DNA of 64,000 nt from Platynereis dumerilii (taxonomy: Eukaryota > Annelida > Polychaeta > Phyllodocida > Nereididae), in the NCBI GenBank assembly GCA_026936325.1, contig JAPTHN010000019.1, positions 7,466,253 to 7,530,252 of the forward strand, written 5' to 3'. The notes under the pieces were generated by a model. That model was not told the origin of the DNA and searched no databases. It saw nothing but the letters and a program-made list of their open reading frames with translations. Shown in pieces: positions 1 to 10,642 of the stretch (the stretch's first letter is position 1; the number at the start of each line of letters is the position of its first letter). The position numbers were made by a program, and so were the translations under genes.

Positions 1-1730
1 ACATCATAAATGTCAAACATGGTCAATCCAGAAAAAAAGTTTTCTAAAAATGGGTTTTTTTCCAATTTAAGTGCCATTTGGTTGATTTATTTTCCATTGA
101 ATCAAGAAAGTCTATGATAATTAATCATATACCAGTCAGCTTTGGAAGGAATATCCAGCTATAGTCAAATGGTTGCAGTCCAAACATGACACCTGCTGTC
201 ACTGAAAAAATTCTCACCTACAGGACGGCCAAATTTCAAACCAAAAATGTTGACACACCCAGTAATATTTTTATGGGTTTGTATGCTGCAAAAATAAGTA
301 TTCCACAAGATTTATCTAAAATGTTTAAAAGGATATCCTACAGAGCAGCAAAGGCTGTGATATGGAGGATGCAAATTTTGAATGTCAATAATTCTGGGAT
401 TCTCACCTACAGGACGGATATGATGTAACGTCACTGACAGAGGTGTTCTCATGTGTAGAGAAGCATCACATTAATCAAAATTTTTCATTTTGCTGTGAAT
501 AATAAGTTTTGTTTCTGAAATTGGCCTTGCATGAAGGTACAGGACTGTCACACAACAAAATGTGTCATATGTCAAAAAGTATCAAACTGGTACATCATAA
601 TGGACAGTACATCATTATTGACCAAGAAGCAATTATTGGTCAATTATGATGTACAGATGAATTTTCGTGCTTTTTGATATGAAAACATTACCAAAGTAGA
701 GAAAACTTTGTGTTAATTAAATTCCCAGACTTTTGTAGTCCTTGTCATGAGATTTCGCACATGCATTTCATTCTTATCTGACAATAACATAAGATTCTTT
801 GATGTACATCACATTTGACACTTGTAATGTCAAATGTGATGTACAGCATAAATCTTAGATATATGACAGTAATCTCAACATTAAATTAAGAATTATAATA
901 TATTTTGGCTAGCTTCATTTACTTATGCAGTTTATCTCAACAATACATTGTGTTTGATTTCGTTAAGCCAAGATTAATAGGCGTACATCATAATTGACGC
1001 TTCATTTAAATTCTTCTGAATATTTTTATTTTTACTGTTGTTATGAATGAGGATTTTAACTAATTTAATTTACCATACTTGTTCTTTTATATATTTTATG
1101 GAATTTCAGAGAATTTAAGTTCTAGCTTGAGTCGGTTATTCATAATGAGTGTTTGGTGCATGTGTGTAGCTTCTGGCAACTTATTTTCCGGCTTCTTGGT
1201 GAAATTTCTCTTTTGTGTTATATTAGGGGGAATTAACATTTGAGCCTTGTTTGTTTTTATTGAAATGTTTATGATTACATTTACTGGTAAAGTTTAATTA
1301 TACACGATTTGACATAACTTTTGAAACTTGGTCAATTATGATGTACGTATGACAGAATTCTCACCTACAGGACTATGTCAAATATGATGTAACACTAAAA
1401 ATATCCCTATATCTTTTACACAACAGGTTAGATGGCTTGGATTTTACCATTCTCTCATACAGTCTGTGTGTTTTTACATTTTAATCCAAAAATTTACTGA
1501 GTATACCTATGTGCTTTATTTTGACAGAACATCGAAGAAGCGAAATTGATGAACATATATTTTTGTTCCGTCAATATGTGTATTTTAAAGCAAAATGGTA
1601 ATTTGTCTGCTAAAATTTTTTTAAATAATCATCCATACCTGGAACAATGATTATATGATCAATGTTTGCTACTATCAACAATAGGGATTAAATAAAGTGT
1701 AGTCAACCAAAATTTCTCACCTACGTGACG
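1..1730. repeat. Cluster of two recurring short motifs in both orientations
   Basis: Two motifs recur through this stretch. Motif A is GTACATCATAATTGAC or a close variant: near 1-19, 590-605, 607-623, 983-998 on plus, and as its reverse complement at 638-654, 1330-1346 and 1376-1393. At 804-820 and 828-844 two 17-bp copies (GTACATCACATTTGACA and its exact complement) face each other across a 7-base spacer. Motif B is TTCTCACCTACAGGACGG: 211-228 and 400-417, with shorter or altered versions at 1358-1373 and 1714-1730. No long reading frame, tRNA-like box or transposon terminus explains them. It may be decayed repeat DNA or a cluster of protein-binding sites; function unknown. Confidence 0.55.
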
Positions 1731-2235
1731 ACATAGACTCTCCTCAGCACAATTCTATGTGGGGCAGTGTCTGTGTAACTTAAGGACATAAAAAGTATAT
1801 TTCATAAAAATTAAGACTACGGAGCACAGGCTGGATGAGGAATACATCCTAAAACATGCATTTAAAAATTTACCCTTATGTGACAGTTTTGGCCTCATTT
1901 AAAATGACTTCACCCATATAGGCCTAACATAGCCAGTATGCTGTATTTATGTAGTACACATCTTGATGTGAAATGTCAAGCTTTAAAAATATTCAACAAT
2001 CAAAAGATTTGGTGATTCTAGTAAAAAATGCACTAAAATTTACTAAAACTACCTAATCTCCCAGAAAACGTGACTGATTGATTCCAAAATGTTTATTTGC
2101 ATTACTTGTACTATAAGACAGCATACTGGCTATGATGCACAGTTTGTTGTTTGCTCTATATATGAGAACTAGCAAAATGTAAACAAAAAAAATCCTTAAT
2201 TAGGTCACTTGGTTGGTACACAGTGTGAAGGAAAT
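1731..2235. other. No recognised feature
   Basis: AT-rich sequence without a convincing exon. If the Mab-21-like gene at 2236-2873 is real, this would be intron or upstream sequence, but I could not identify an earlier exon of that domain here. Confidence 0.5.
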
Positions 2236-2873
2236 GAACACCAGTCCTGTCTGGATGGACCAACCTTTCACTTGTACTCATCTTTCTGATATTTCTGTTG
2301 AAGGTCCAGGACCAAGTGAGTGACAATGACCATGCATTCACAAAGGCTCCGATTACTTCATACGTGATCAAGAATACAGTTTTCTGGATTCTTGCTGGGA
2401 AAACGGTATGGCTCCTTTTCTACTCAAAGAGATAAATAAAACTATATTTAAAGCTATTTCTACTGCTGAGTGTATTGACTTATGAACATTTCTAAAGTGA
2501 ACAGTTATTTTTCGCAAAATGAAGACCTTAATAACTTTATTATTTTTAGCCCCAATGTCAAAAAAATGTCATAGGAGAGAGGTACAGGCCCCTAAAGCAG
2601 CAGATGGACTTCAAAGGGACCATCCCAACATGGACGACTGAGGAGGATTTGGAGAGATACAGAGAGGAAGGGAGATCGTGGGCTGAGGCAATATTTGATG
2701 CAATCCATTTCATGGCAAAGCATTGTGGAAAAATATTGGGTTGCTTCTTGGATTATTCTTGTGCTGCCAAAGATATATCCCCTCACCAAGTATATGAAGT
2801 GCTAGATACCTGTGAGAGATGTTTGGAGCGGCTGAGACCATGTGTCTTCTTCGGTAAAAAGACAATGAACTAG
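2236..2873 (+). CDS. Partial Mab-21/cGAS-like receptor domain protein, last two exons
   Basis: Two exons join in phase 0: 2236-2405 (donor ACG|GTATGG; 5' boundary uncertain) and 2550-2873 (acceptor after TTATTTTTAG; stop TAG at 2871), with a 144-base intron. Exon 1 reads ...FLLKVQDQV, a gap, then APITSYVIKNTVFWILAGK. This resembles the Mab-21 C-terminal pattern LK..(x)n..l.SYh.Kt.lfW. Exon 2 continues with TEEDLERYREEG and an amphipathic helical stretch (AIFDAIHFMAKHCGKIL, then CFLDY), at the place where Mab-21 proteins have W..e.L and a helix ending in cp.YF. Mab-21 and cGAS-like receptors share a nucleotidyltransferase fold; the catalytic N-terminal half would be upstream and is not seen. 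The family call rests on pattern memory, not a search. It could be a gene remnant. Confidence 0.4.
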
Positions 2874-3007
2874 TATCTCAAACATTTTCTTTATGTTGTC
2901 AATTTTGGTGTCTGCATGATAACATATCTTATATATATTATGTTCTGATATAAATATCAATTATTTTGTGAGCGTATAATGTTCATTGATGGCTGGACTC
3001 CATTTAA

Positions 3008-3832
3008 GGTGACTCAAGCATGGTGGTTCAATCATACAGATTTTTCTAAAATTTTGCACAGGTACTCTATGGGACCTATACATTTCAAAAATGAAAAATA
3101 AAAAAATTTCACCGACTCGTTTGGTTGCCATGGTAATGGCATGTTTTGCCTGATGACAGCTTAAAAGTCATAAATTGAGTTTTTGGTTATGTACCACAGA
3201 ATAAAGCATTACATGCATTTGTCACACAAAAACGTCAGAAATGTCTTCCCAAGGATTTGCACCAATACATTTGCCATAAATTTGAAGGAAAAGGTTAAAA
3301 TACCTTTTTTTGTAAGAGCTCAAAGGGCACCAACACACTAATTAATTGCAGATTTTGCATGCATAAATTTTGGCAGTAATCAAATTTTAGGAAAATGATC
3401 ATACAGATTTTTTTTAAAATTTGCATATATCATAAACAAGTTATTGTCAAACAAATGGCAAAAAATAAAAAAAATTCACCAAGTCATTTTTCTACTGCAG
3501 TACCATGACTGTGCCAATGTCAATTTGAATAAATAAGGACAATTTTTAACACAGTTGACTGAAATTAACTGAGAATTTTTTTTGGATAAAGCTGAGAAGC
3601 TGAAACTTTAAACTAGCATAGAATAGATGTTACTGCTTTCAATAAAAAAATAATTATGCTTCTAGCTGCATTAGATCTCATTTAAAAATTACTGGCTGCC
3701 ATGCTGTTAAAAAAAAGAGAACAGAAAATGGTAACGTCACAACTGTTTCAGGGCCTGCAGCAGTTGTGACGCTATGTTGCTAGGCAACCAGGCTGCTCAG
3801 AAGTATGTGCAGTGTACCACGCTTGAGTCACC
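3008..3832. mobile_element. Non-autonomous TTAA-type DNA transposon (Kolobok/piggyBac-like), 825 bp
   Basis: The element is bounded by TTAA on both sides (3004-3007 and 3833-3836). Its ends are inverted repeats of about 17-18 bp: GGTGACTCAAGCATGGT on the left and the complement of GTACCACGCTTGAGTCACC on the right, with one mismatch. No transposase frame is present. TTAA target duplications are typical of piggyBac and Kolobok elements; which one cannot be decided here. It carries two RFX-type X-box palindromes (3123-3139 and 3776-3789). Confidence 0.75.
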
Positions 3833-3861
3833 TTAAAATGGCTCAGTCTTGTTCCTGAAAT

Positions 3862-5473
3862 GGGTCAAAATTTGAAAACCTTGAAATTTCAGCTGAAAAA
3901 ATTTCAAAAATTTTTCGCTCCAGAAATGCCTTTTAAAGTTTGTGTTGGGTAGGTCAAACAATCAGCTATCACTGCGCTGTACTGTCCAAGGGTCCCAATG
4001 CCCTGCTGATCTGTACTGAGGTGATAAACATAGCTGTAATGTTTTTCAACTGTCATTAAAATCACACTTCTAACTAAAAAATCCTGACCACTTGGGGCTA
4101 ACCAATCTATTGCCAATGATTAGGCAAGTGACTGGCACATTTTGGGCAAGTTCCAGGTCTCTAATGGCAATTATTTTTGAGAAACTGCATTTTGATCAAT
4201 TAAAATACCAAATATGTGTGTCATTAGCATCATGCCTATTACTTGAAATCCGTACCATTTACAGCTGAAAAATGTATTACCAAGAAATAGGAAAGTGGCT
4301 ATTCTGCACACTATGAGCTATATTTCAGGTCTCTATGACCAATAGTTATTGAGATAGAACAAATCCTTGAACCAGAAATTTACAAAAACAAACAAAAATA
4401 CTCTTTTAATCAATATTTTGGATTCTGAATAATAAAGATGATCTCCACTACTCCCTCCAGTGCCCCATGTCTTTGCTTAACCATATTTCAGATGCTAGAC
4501 AATGGTAAAATGTTGCTGGCACCCCATATTTGGTTAGTAGTTTCAGAGAATTATCAAACTTCATACTAAGCATGTCAGATGCAAGGAAAATGCAAAAATG
4601 TTATGTTATAGTCTGTTGAAACATTTATTGGTAATACATATTCAACTGATTTCAATTCCGGTCACCTGCAACAAAATTTTAGTGAGATAAAGGCAATAAG
4701 TCATTTTTTACATGATGCTAATGACAGCGTGATGCTAATGATAATTACAGTAAAAATCTTTGTAGGGACCAGTGAAAAACTGGCAGTCTGGCAATATGTG
4801 CATGCAATGACCTTATGAACACCAGAAACATGTTCACAGTGATTTTGGTCCAGAAATATGCAGTCAAAATAGAGTAGCAAGGCGTTTGCTAATGACAAAT
4901 TGAGATAGGACAACTGACATGCCGGCAGAAATACTCTAATATTTTGGTTTACATAAATGATACAGAGCTACAGATAGTTTAGTTATTTTCTTGGGTTCTC
5001 AGACAACATCAGACACAAGGTTTTCTCACAGAATGTGTGTCCCTTTATTTTTTATTAAGAAACAAATCCGGCGTGATGCTAATGACGCATTATTGGAGAC
5101 ATTGACACAACAACCTCCTGCTCTTACACAGAATATTATTTCAGCTATTGGTGACCAGATTTTAGAAGGCTGACAGTCAAGTCTCCATGTATGGAAGAGT
5201 TAATGGAAACAGAATCCTGTACTAGTTTTTGTGATGCGATCTTTCAAAGGAAGTGTTGGTGGAGACAGGCCATTTTCAGGGGGGGTTGGCCACTTCAATG
5301 CTATTTTTGGATGGGATAAGAATATTCTGCCACATATTTTTTGTGTTATAAGTTTTGCTAAGATCCTTGTCTATGACAAATGACGACAAGAGGTCCTCCA
5401 TTGGTCTTCCTGCCATCATGAATTATCATTAAACACTGGAGACAAGAATTTCAGACTTATCAAATTTTGACCC
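3862..5473. mobile_element. Non-autonomous DNA transposon family A, copy 1 (1612 bp)
   Basis: Terminal inverted repeats of 14 bp, GGGTCAAAATTTGA, lie at both ends, flanked by a 4-bp target duplication AAAT (3858-3861 and 5474-5477). A second copy of identical length is at 24732-26343 with its own duplication CTAT. The two copies look more than 90% alike by eye. No full transposase is seen, only short frames shared by both copies. Four copies of a core GATGCTAATGA lie inside (about 4217-4234 inverted, 4711-4726, 4728-4740, 5071-5088), possibly internal transposase-binding repeats. Sola and some Academ elements make 4-bp duplications, but the superfamily is not settled. Confidence 0.85.
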
Positions 5474-5786
5474 AAATATTAATAACAATACTTTTGAGGG
5501 TTTTGGGGCATTGTTCTTTGAGTCGGACACTTGGAGATGGTAGCCTTGAGTCAGACACTGCAAGTCAGGCTGAAGTCCTGCCCTTCTCTGTGAATGTGCT
5601 TAATTGGCACCTTGTGTTGACTGAAGAGGCAATTTCAGCCATCTTGGCAATTCCAGTCATGGCTGCTCTTGGTTGTTTGCCTCAACAACAAGAACAGCCC
5701 AAGGACTCCAACTAGGTGACTGCTGACACACTGCCTAATTGTTTACTTAGTACTCTGATGAATGATCCACTGACTTTATGTACATA
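5474..5786 (+). repeat. Interspersed repeat R1, copy 1
   Basis: The segment from about 5560 to 5785 is repeated in inverted orientation at about 22077-22345, with roughly 80% similarity by eye (shared strings such as TTGTGTTGACTGAAGAGGCA and AACAACAAGAACAGCC). It ends at a TA where a mariner-type element begins. The other copy also ends at a TA beside a different mariner-type element. No coding potential is recognised. Confidence 0.6.
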
Positions 5787-6786
5787 CGAGGGGCGTTCAG
5801 AAAGTTCGAGGCTTTTTTTCACATGGATACTTATTTTCAATCTAGAACTATGAATGTTTCACAGGATAAAATTCAGTATATTTGGAATGGATTTCCAAAC
5901 TTTTGGACAATTTAGACATTTTTAAGTCATTCTGTGGTTGCCATGGAAACTGAAAGTTCAGCTTCTTGGGGCAGGTAACAATGAGAACAAACATGCCAAG
6001 AAATTGTGACTGTGAGAGACCTCTCTCTATCACTTGCATTAGTGAGATTGACATTATTTGACACCAGAAATATGGTATCAGCTTCTAAATATGCTTTCAA
6101 GCACACCAAATGTGTGTATTCTTACACTGAACGCATGTAGGAGACCACTCCTGCATGCCAAATTTGGCGAGGGAAATTCAGGAAGCAAAGGTGTGTTTCC
6201 CTGACAACATAAGGACTTATGAAAGCATGGATTCATTGGCATGAACAAAAGACCAAAATGGACAGCACTATCCATCATAGCTATTCCTGTGACTTGTTGC
6301 TTTACATAAGTCCTGGTTTTCTCTTACTTTAGTCCGTGGGGGCTATAGTTTCAGGCACTGGAGGAGAAAAGGCTTTGGATGATGAAAATTCTGTCACAGA
6401 ACTTTGTTTGGAGGACTTCAAGGAACATATACTTCAATGGGTCAGGTGTATGAGTCAATGCTTTTGGTGAGCTTGGGTGTATTTTTTAAGGCTAATATTA
6501 TATTTCTTGTATCAAATATTGTCAATCTCACTAATGCAGGTGATAGAGAAAGGTCTCTCACAGCCAAAATTCATTGGCTTTAGTGGTTTCAGTATTAGCT
6601 GCCCCAAGAAGCTGAACCTTCAGTTTCCATGGCAACCACTGAATGACTTAAAAATATCCAAATTGTCCAAAATTTTGGAAATCCATTCGAAATATGCTGA
6701 ATTTTATCCTGTGAAAAATTCATAGTTCTAGATTGAAAATTAGTATCCATACAAAAAAAAGCCTCGAACTTTCTGAACGCCCCTCG
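5787..6786. mobile_element. Foldback mariner-type MITE, exactly 1000 bp
   Basis: The ends are CGAGGGGCGTTCAGAAAGTT and its complement, flanked by TA (5785-5786 and 6787-6788). The inverted repeats are unusually long, about 300 bp per arm (about 5787-6090 against 6490-6786), around a unique core of about 400 bp. The end sequence resembles those of mariner elements. No transposase is present. Each arm carries a GTTGCCATGG X-box-like site (5936-5950 and 6623-6637). It is inserted in the tail of a minus-strand LINE ORF1 that resumes at 6787. Confidence 0.85.
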
Positions 6787-7680
6787 TATAATACGCTGGT
6801 TGGTCTGTTTCCATTTGTTTTTGGTGGTGTCTTGCAATCAGAAGCCAAAGCTTCTTTCTTCTTAAGTCGGTTTAGTGATGTCTTCGTCCATAATGCAAGA
6901 GGAGAGGATGTTTCACTTTGTTGGATCTCTTTCTTGGGTAATGTGCATGAAACTGATTCAGGATATTTCATAATTTCTTCCTTCTTTGGTCGGTCTAGTG
7001 AAGACGGTGGCCCTAAGATATCCATGAAAGGATTCTTATCCATGACATAGTTCTCATCAAGTTGAATCCTTCTCCGTGATGATTTTAAAATAGGTCGAGG
7101 GTAATCTGCGTCTTCGTCAGTTTTGTCCTTGTCCTGTTCTACAAATCGCCTAGCTTCAGGAAATGATAGTCCTTCGTCAATCTGTAATTGTACAATTTCT
7201 TTTTCTTTCTTGAAGATTCAACATTCATGGCTAAACGCAGGGTGGTTCTCTCCACAATTAACACAATGTGGGGGTCTAGAGCACGGGTTATCTCTCGAGT
7301 GAATATGAGCTCAGACACCACAATTGGCACAAACTGTTGGTCTTCTGCATGTGCTGCTGAAATGGCCATATATTTGGCAATTGAAACAGCGCTTTGGTCG
7401 GGGAAAGAGAGGGCGAGCTCTGCACTTTTCAAAAGCTACTGGTACTTTCTCTGGAATTTTCTCGTCTTTGAATGTCAGTTGTAGTAACTCGTAGCCATGT
7501 CGTTGGGACAAACGCTTGAATTGGGGAATCTCATGTTTTTGGAACCACTTCTTTAGCTGAGAGTCGGAGCATGTCTTGCTCTCTTTCGAGAAGATAAGGC
7601 CTTTGCCTGGTCTTTTGAAAGGTTCAATGGAGACTTTTGTACTGTCTATTTCATTGACTGATGTAAGTGTCTCTGTTTGT
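6787..7680 (-). pseudogene. LINE ORF1 (gag-like zinc-knuckle protein), C-terminal part, interrupted
   Basis: Read on the minus strand, this encodes the second half of a Jockey/I-type non-LTR retrotransposon ORF1. It has a basic run RPLFPRPKR leading into a CCHC knuckle (CFNCQIYGHFSSTC), a second cysteine cluster (CANCG, then PPHCVNCGENHPAFSHEC) and the typical tail pattern KEKEIVQLQ...SFPEARRFVE. ORF1 proteins of this type bind the element's RNA. The frame is broken (for example a stop after CANCGV), so it is a relic. Its N-terminal part continues at 10643-10920 beyond an inserted LINE. Its far C-terminus (about 6790-7043) is truncated by the mariner MITE at 5787-6786. Confidence 0.8.
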
Positions 7681-10642
7681 TAATCGTTCTGAGGGTAAAT
7701 AAGAAAAGGGCCATTTGTTTGACGCTTTATTTTTTTTCGGTATGTACAAAAGTCCAAAGACTACTCCAAATAACTTTAAGCAATTTTTTGAGAAAACATG
7801 TGAAGAAATCCTAGAAAAGCATGAACACGTTATCATTATTGGTGACCTAAATTTTAATATGCTTCAGAACAATCTACTTTCTCAAACTTGCCCAACTTTC
7901 AATCTTACAAATTTGATAAATGAACCAACTTGCTTCAAATCTAACAATGCTACTCTGATAGACGTCATGCTTGTAACTAAACGTAGAAAATTTATAAAAG
8001 GATTCTCAATTAATACAGGAATAAGTGATTTCCATAACCTAATAGGTGGTGTACTGAAAGTGCATGCACCAATACCTCCGAGAAAAACAATTTTCTTCAG
8101 AAAGCTAAATGAAATTGACTATGAAAAGGTAAACCATGAACTAAATGGCATGGATTTACAAAACAGAATAAATGAAAGTGATGCGAACGAAGCATTTAAT
8201 AAGCTACATCAGCTGTTGAGTGAGACATTAGATAGACATGCACCCAAAAAACGCAAAATTGTAAGGAGAAATGATTTTCATTGCATGAGTAAACGACTTA
8301 AAAAGGCGATTCTAACCAGGAACCAGTTTCGGAATAAATTTTTCAAACTGAGGACTTCACATTATTTGGCACAATATCGTAAGCATAGAAACACAGTTAC
8401 GCTGATAAAACGTCAGGGAATAAAAGCCTATTTTGAAGAAAAATGCAAAGGCAGTACAACAAATAAGGATTTTTGGAAGGCTATTAAACCTATTTTCTCT
8501 AAAACAAAAACTAAATCTGACGATATACCCCTTCGAGAAAATGGTAGAATCATAACAGATATTGACGAAGTATGTCATATCTTCAATAAGTTTTTTAGTG
8601 AGATAGGTTCTGAGATTGGTACTCAGGAAAATAACCACAGACCTCTAGAAGAAATAATAACTGGCTACGTCAGCCACCCAAGTGTAAATGTAATAAAGAG
8701 CAGAATGACTGAAATCAATTCTAATTTTGAATTTTCTGATATAACGGAACATGATGTTAACAAAGTCATATCAAAACTGTCATCTAAGAAAGCATCTGGG
8801 TATGATGAAATGCCCATCAAATTTATTAAGATGACTAGTAAATCACTCGTAAAACCGATAACCCAATTAGCAAACAAATGCATACAACAGAGTAAGTTCC
8901 CAGATAGGATGAAAATGGCTAACATTACTCCGCTCTACAAAAAAAAGGATAAACTGAATAAAGATAATTATCGATCTGTTAATTTACTTATCGCACTTTC
9001 AAAAATTCTAGAAAAATTGCTTGCTAATCAATTGTATAAACACATGGAAACTTTCTTTCATGAATACTTATCGGGTTTCAGAAAGGGTCATGGCTGTCAT
9101 GACATACTCACACGCTTGACGGAGGACTGGCGCCAAGCGCTTGATAATGGGAACACTGTAGGAGTTGTTGCCATTGATTTGTCAAAAGCATTTGACTGCA
9201 TGCCACATGGGCTACTAATTGCAAAATTACATGCTTATGGCTGTAATGTGAATGTTTGTAAGCTTTTGAAGTCCTACCTAGTGGACAGAAAACAGAGAGT
9301 CAAAATAGGCGAAACTTCATCAGAATGGACCAGTAACATCAAAGGTGTCCCCCAAGGGTCTATTCTGGGGCCTCTACTGTTTAACATTTTTATAAATGAT
9401 TTCCTTTTCCATGAAATAAGCTCCAAAGTATATAACTATGCAGATGACAACACCCTTAGTTGTACTGGCAAGGACGTGAATGAAATAAAAACTAAACTCC
9501 AAGCTGACTGTACCCTGGCTATGAAATGGTTCAGGGACAACAGCATGAAAGCAAATGCTGATAAATTTCAATTAATGTTCATTAATCGTCGCCAATCATT
9601 TGTCGGAGAAATGCTTGAACTCCAAAGTTGCGAAATAAAAGCCTCCCCTATTATTACTATTCTTGGGATAGAATTTTATGAGAAGCTTAAATTTGAAGGC
9701 CATATTGATGAAGTGTGTAATCGAACGAGTAAACAAATAAATGCTCTGAAAAGAATGAGACATTACCTTGATAGAGAGTGTAGAAAAGTAGTTTACAATA
9801 GCTATGTACAAAGCAACTTTAACTACTGTCCAACTGTATGGATGTTCGCATGTAAAATGAACATGGATAAACTAGAAAAAACCAATAAAAGAGCACTAAG
9901 GTTTGTTGTGAATGACAATGAAGCAGATTACCATGGAATATGTCAGGAGGAAAAATTATTAAACATACAAAGGGGATGCATAAAGACAGCGGCTATCCTA
10001 ATGTACAAGGTTAAAACTCAAAATACTCCTAAATACATTCAAGAACTTTTCAAACGCAGACACTCAGTTTATGATATCAGAGACAATGACCTGTTCAACA
10101 TTCCAACTTTCAAAACTGTAGGATATGGAAAGAAGTGTCTCAGATACTATGGACCTAAGTTATGGTCAGCTATTCCTAAAGAAATAAAAGATAAGCCATC
10201 TATTCAATGCTTCAAAGACGCTTTGACAATCTGGTTACTTAATTGTGAAAATGTTTCTGGAATTGATTTTTTGTGATGATGTGTTACAGTGTTAGGCAAC
10301 ATGTATATTATGTATGTTATATAGATACTGAATGTGTGCTACTTAAACCGATGAGTGCAATTTGCTGGTGCTATATATGCATGATGGTGCCTTACAGAAT
10401 CTTGATGTTTGTATATAGGCTCAGGCCAAAAGTTTTTAGCCAAGATAGTTTTAGTTAGATTGTAGAATAGTGAGAATGCTTACTCTATGTAATGCTTATT
10501 AGTTTATTATACTTTATTATTATTATTTTTTCTTTTTTAACACTTGTCGTACAGAAGCTTCTGCTTTTATCCTTGTATATGTTTGTATATCTTGTGATTG
10601 ATTGAATACGACGTTAAATAAAATTTTACCTACCTACCTACC
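7681..10642 (+). mobile_element. 5'-truncated non-LTR retrotransposon (APE-type LINE), young insertion
   Basis: The element runs from 7681 to the end of a (TACC)n tail at 10642, flanked by a 5-bp target duplication TTTGT (7676-7680 and 10643-10647). Removing it rejoins the minus-strand ORF1 of an older LINE, which supports both boundaries. It starts inside the endonuclease domain, so it lacks ORF1 and the N-terminal half of the endonuclease: a typical 5' truncation from incomplete reverse transcription. After the stop at 10276 there is a 3' UTR of about 340 bases ending in GTTAAATAAAATTTTACC. The uninterrupted 853-codon frame suggests recent insertion. Confidence 0.9.
7715..10276 (+). CDS. 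LINE ORF2: endonuclease remnant plus reverse transcriptase
   Basis: An open frame of 853 codons. The marked start is not a real initiation codon; the protein is truncated at its N-terminus. In order: the C-terminal half of an AP-type endonuclease (IIGDLNFNML near residues 41-50 and SDFHNLIGG near 108-116); the reverse transcriptase with AIDLSKAFD (catalytic Asp residue 488), GVPQGSILGPLLFNIFINDF, and YADD at residues 575-578; then a thumb and a C-terminal region (NYCPTVWMF, KTNKRALRFV, LWSAIPKEIKDKPSIQCFK) typical of Jockey/CR1/L2-like LINEs. All catalytic RT residues are present. It makes the cDNA at a nicked target, but this copy alone lacks a full endonuclease. Exact clade not determined. 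Confidence 0.92.
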   Translation: MFDALFFFGMYKSPKTTPNNFKQFFEKTCEEILEKHEHVIIIGDLNFNMLQNNLLSQTCPTFNLTNLINEPTCFKSNNATLIDVMLVTKRRKFIKGFSINTGISDFHNLIGGVLKVHAPIPPRKTIFFRKLNEIDYEKVNHELNGMDLQNRINESDANEAFNKLHQLLSETLDRHAPKKRKIVRRNDFHCMSKRLKKAILTRNQFRNKFFKLRTSHYLAQYRKHRNTVTLIKRQGIKAYFEEKCKGSTTNKDFWKAIKPIFSKTKTKSDDIPLRENGRIITDIDEVCHIFNKFFSEIGSEIGTQENNHRPLEEIITGYVSHPSVNVIKSRMTEINSNFEFSDITEHDVNKVISKLSSKKASGYDEMPIKFIKMTSKSLVKPITQLANKCIQQSKFPDRMKMANITPLYKKKDKLNKDNYRSVNLLIALSKILEKLLANQLYKHMETFFHEYLSGFRKGHGCHDILTRLTEDWRQALDNGNTVGVVAIDLSKAFDCMPHGLLIAKLHAYGCNVNVCKLLKSYLVDRKQRVKIGETSSEWTSNIKGVPQGSILGPLLFNIFINDFLFHEISSKVYNYADDNTLSCTGKDVNEIKTKLQADCTLAMKWFRDNSMKANADKFQLMFINRRQSFVGEMLELQSCEIKASPIITILGIEFYEKLKFEGHIDEVCNRTSKQINALKRMRHYLDRECRKVVYNSYVQSNFNYCPTVWMFACKMNMDKLEKTNKRALRFVVNDNEADYHGICQEEKLLNIQRGCIKTAAILMYKVKTQNTPKYIQELFKRRHSVYDIRDNDLFNIPTFKTVGYGKKCLRYYGPKLWSAIPKEIKDKPSIQCFKDALTIWLLNCENVSGIDFL

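Noticed and set aside
6720-7050. Frames on both strands at 6720-7050
   Set aside because: The plus-strand frame is a shadow. The minus-strand one is the tail of LINE ORF1 running into the mariner MITE end, not a separate gene.
7681-7700. Twin-priming 5' inversion joining the minus-strand ORF1 to the plus-strand ORF2
   Set aside because: The ORF1 continues on the other side of the plus-strand LINE (10643-10920) and TTTGT flanks the LINE, so insertion into an older element explains it better.
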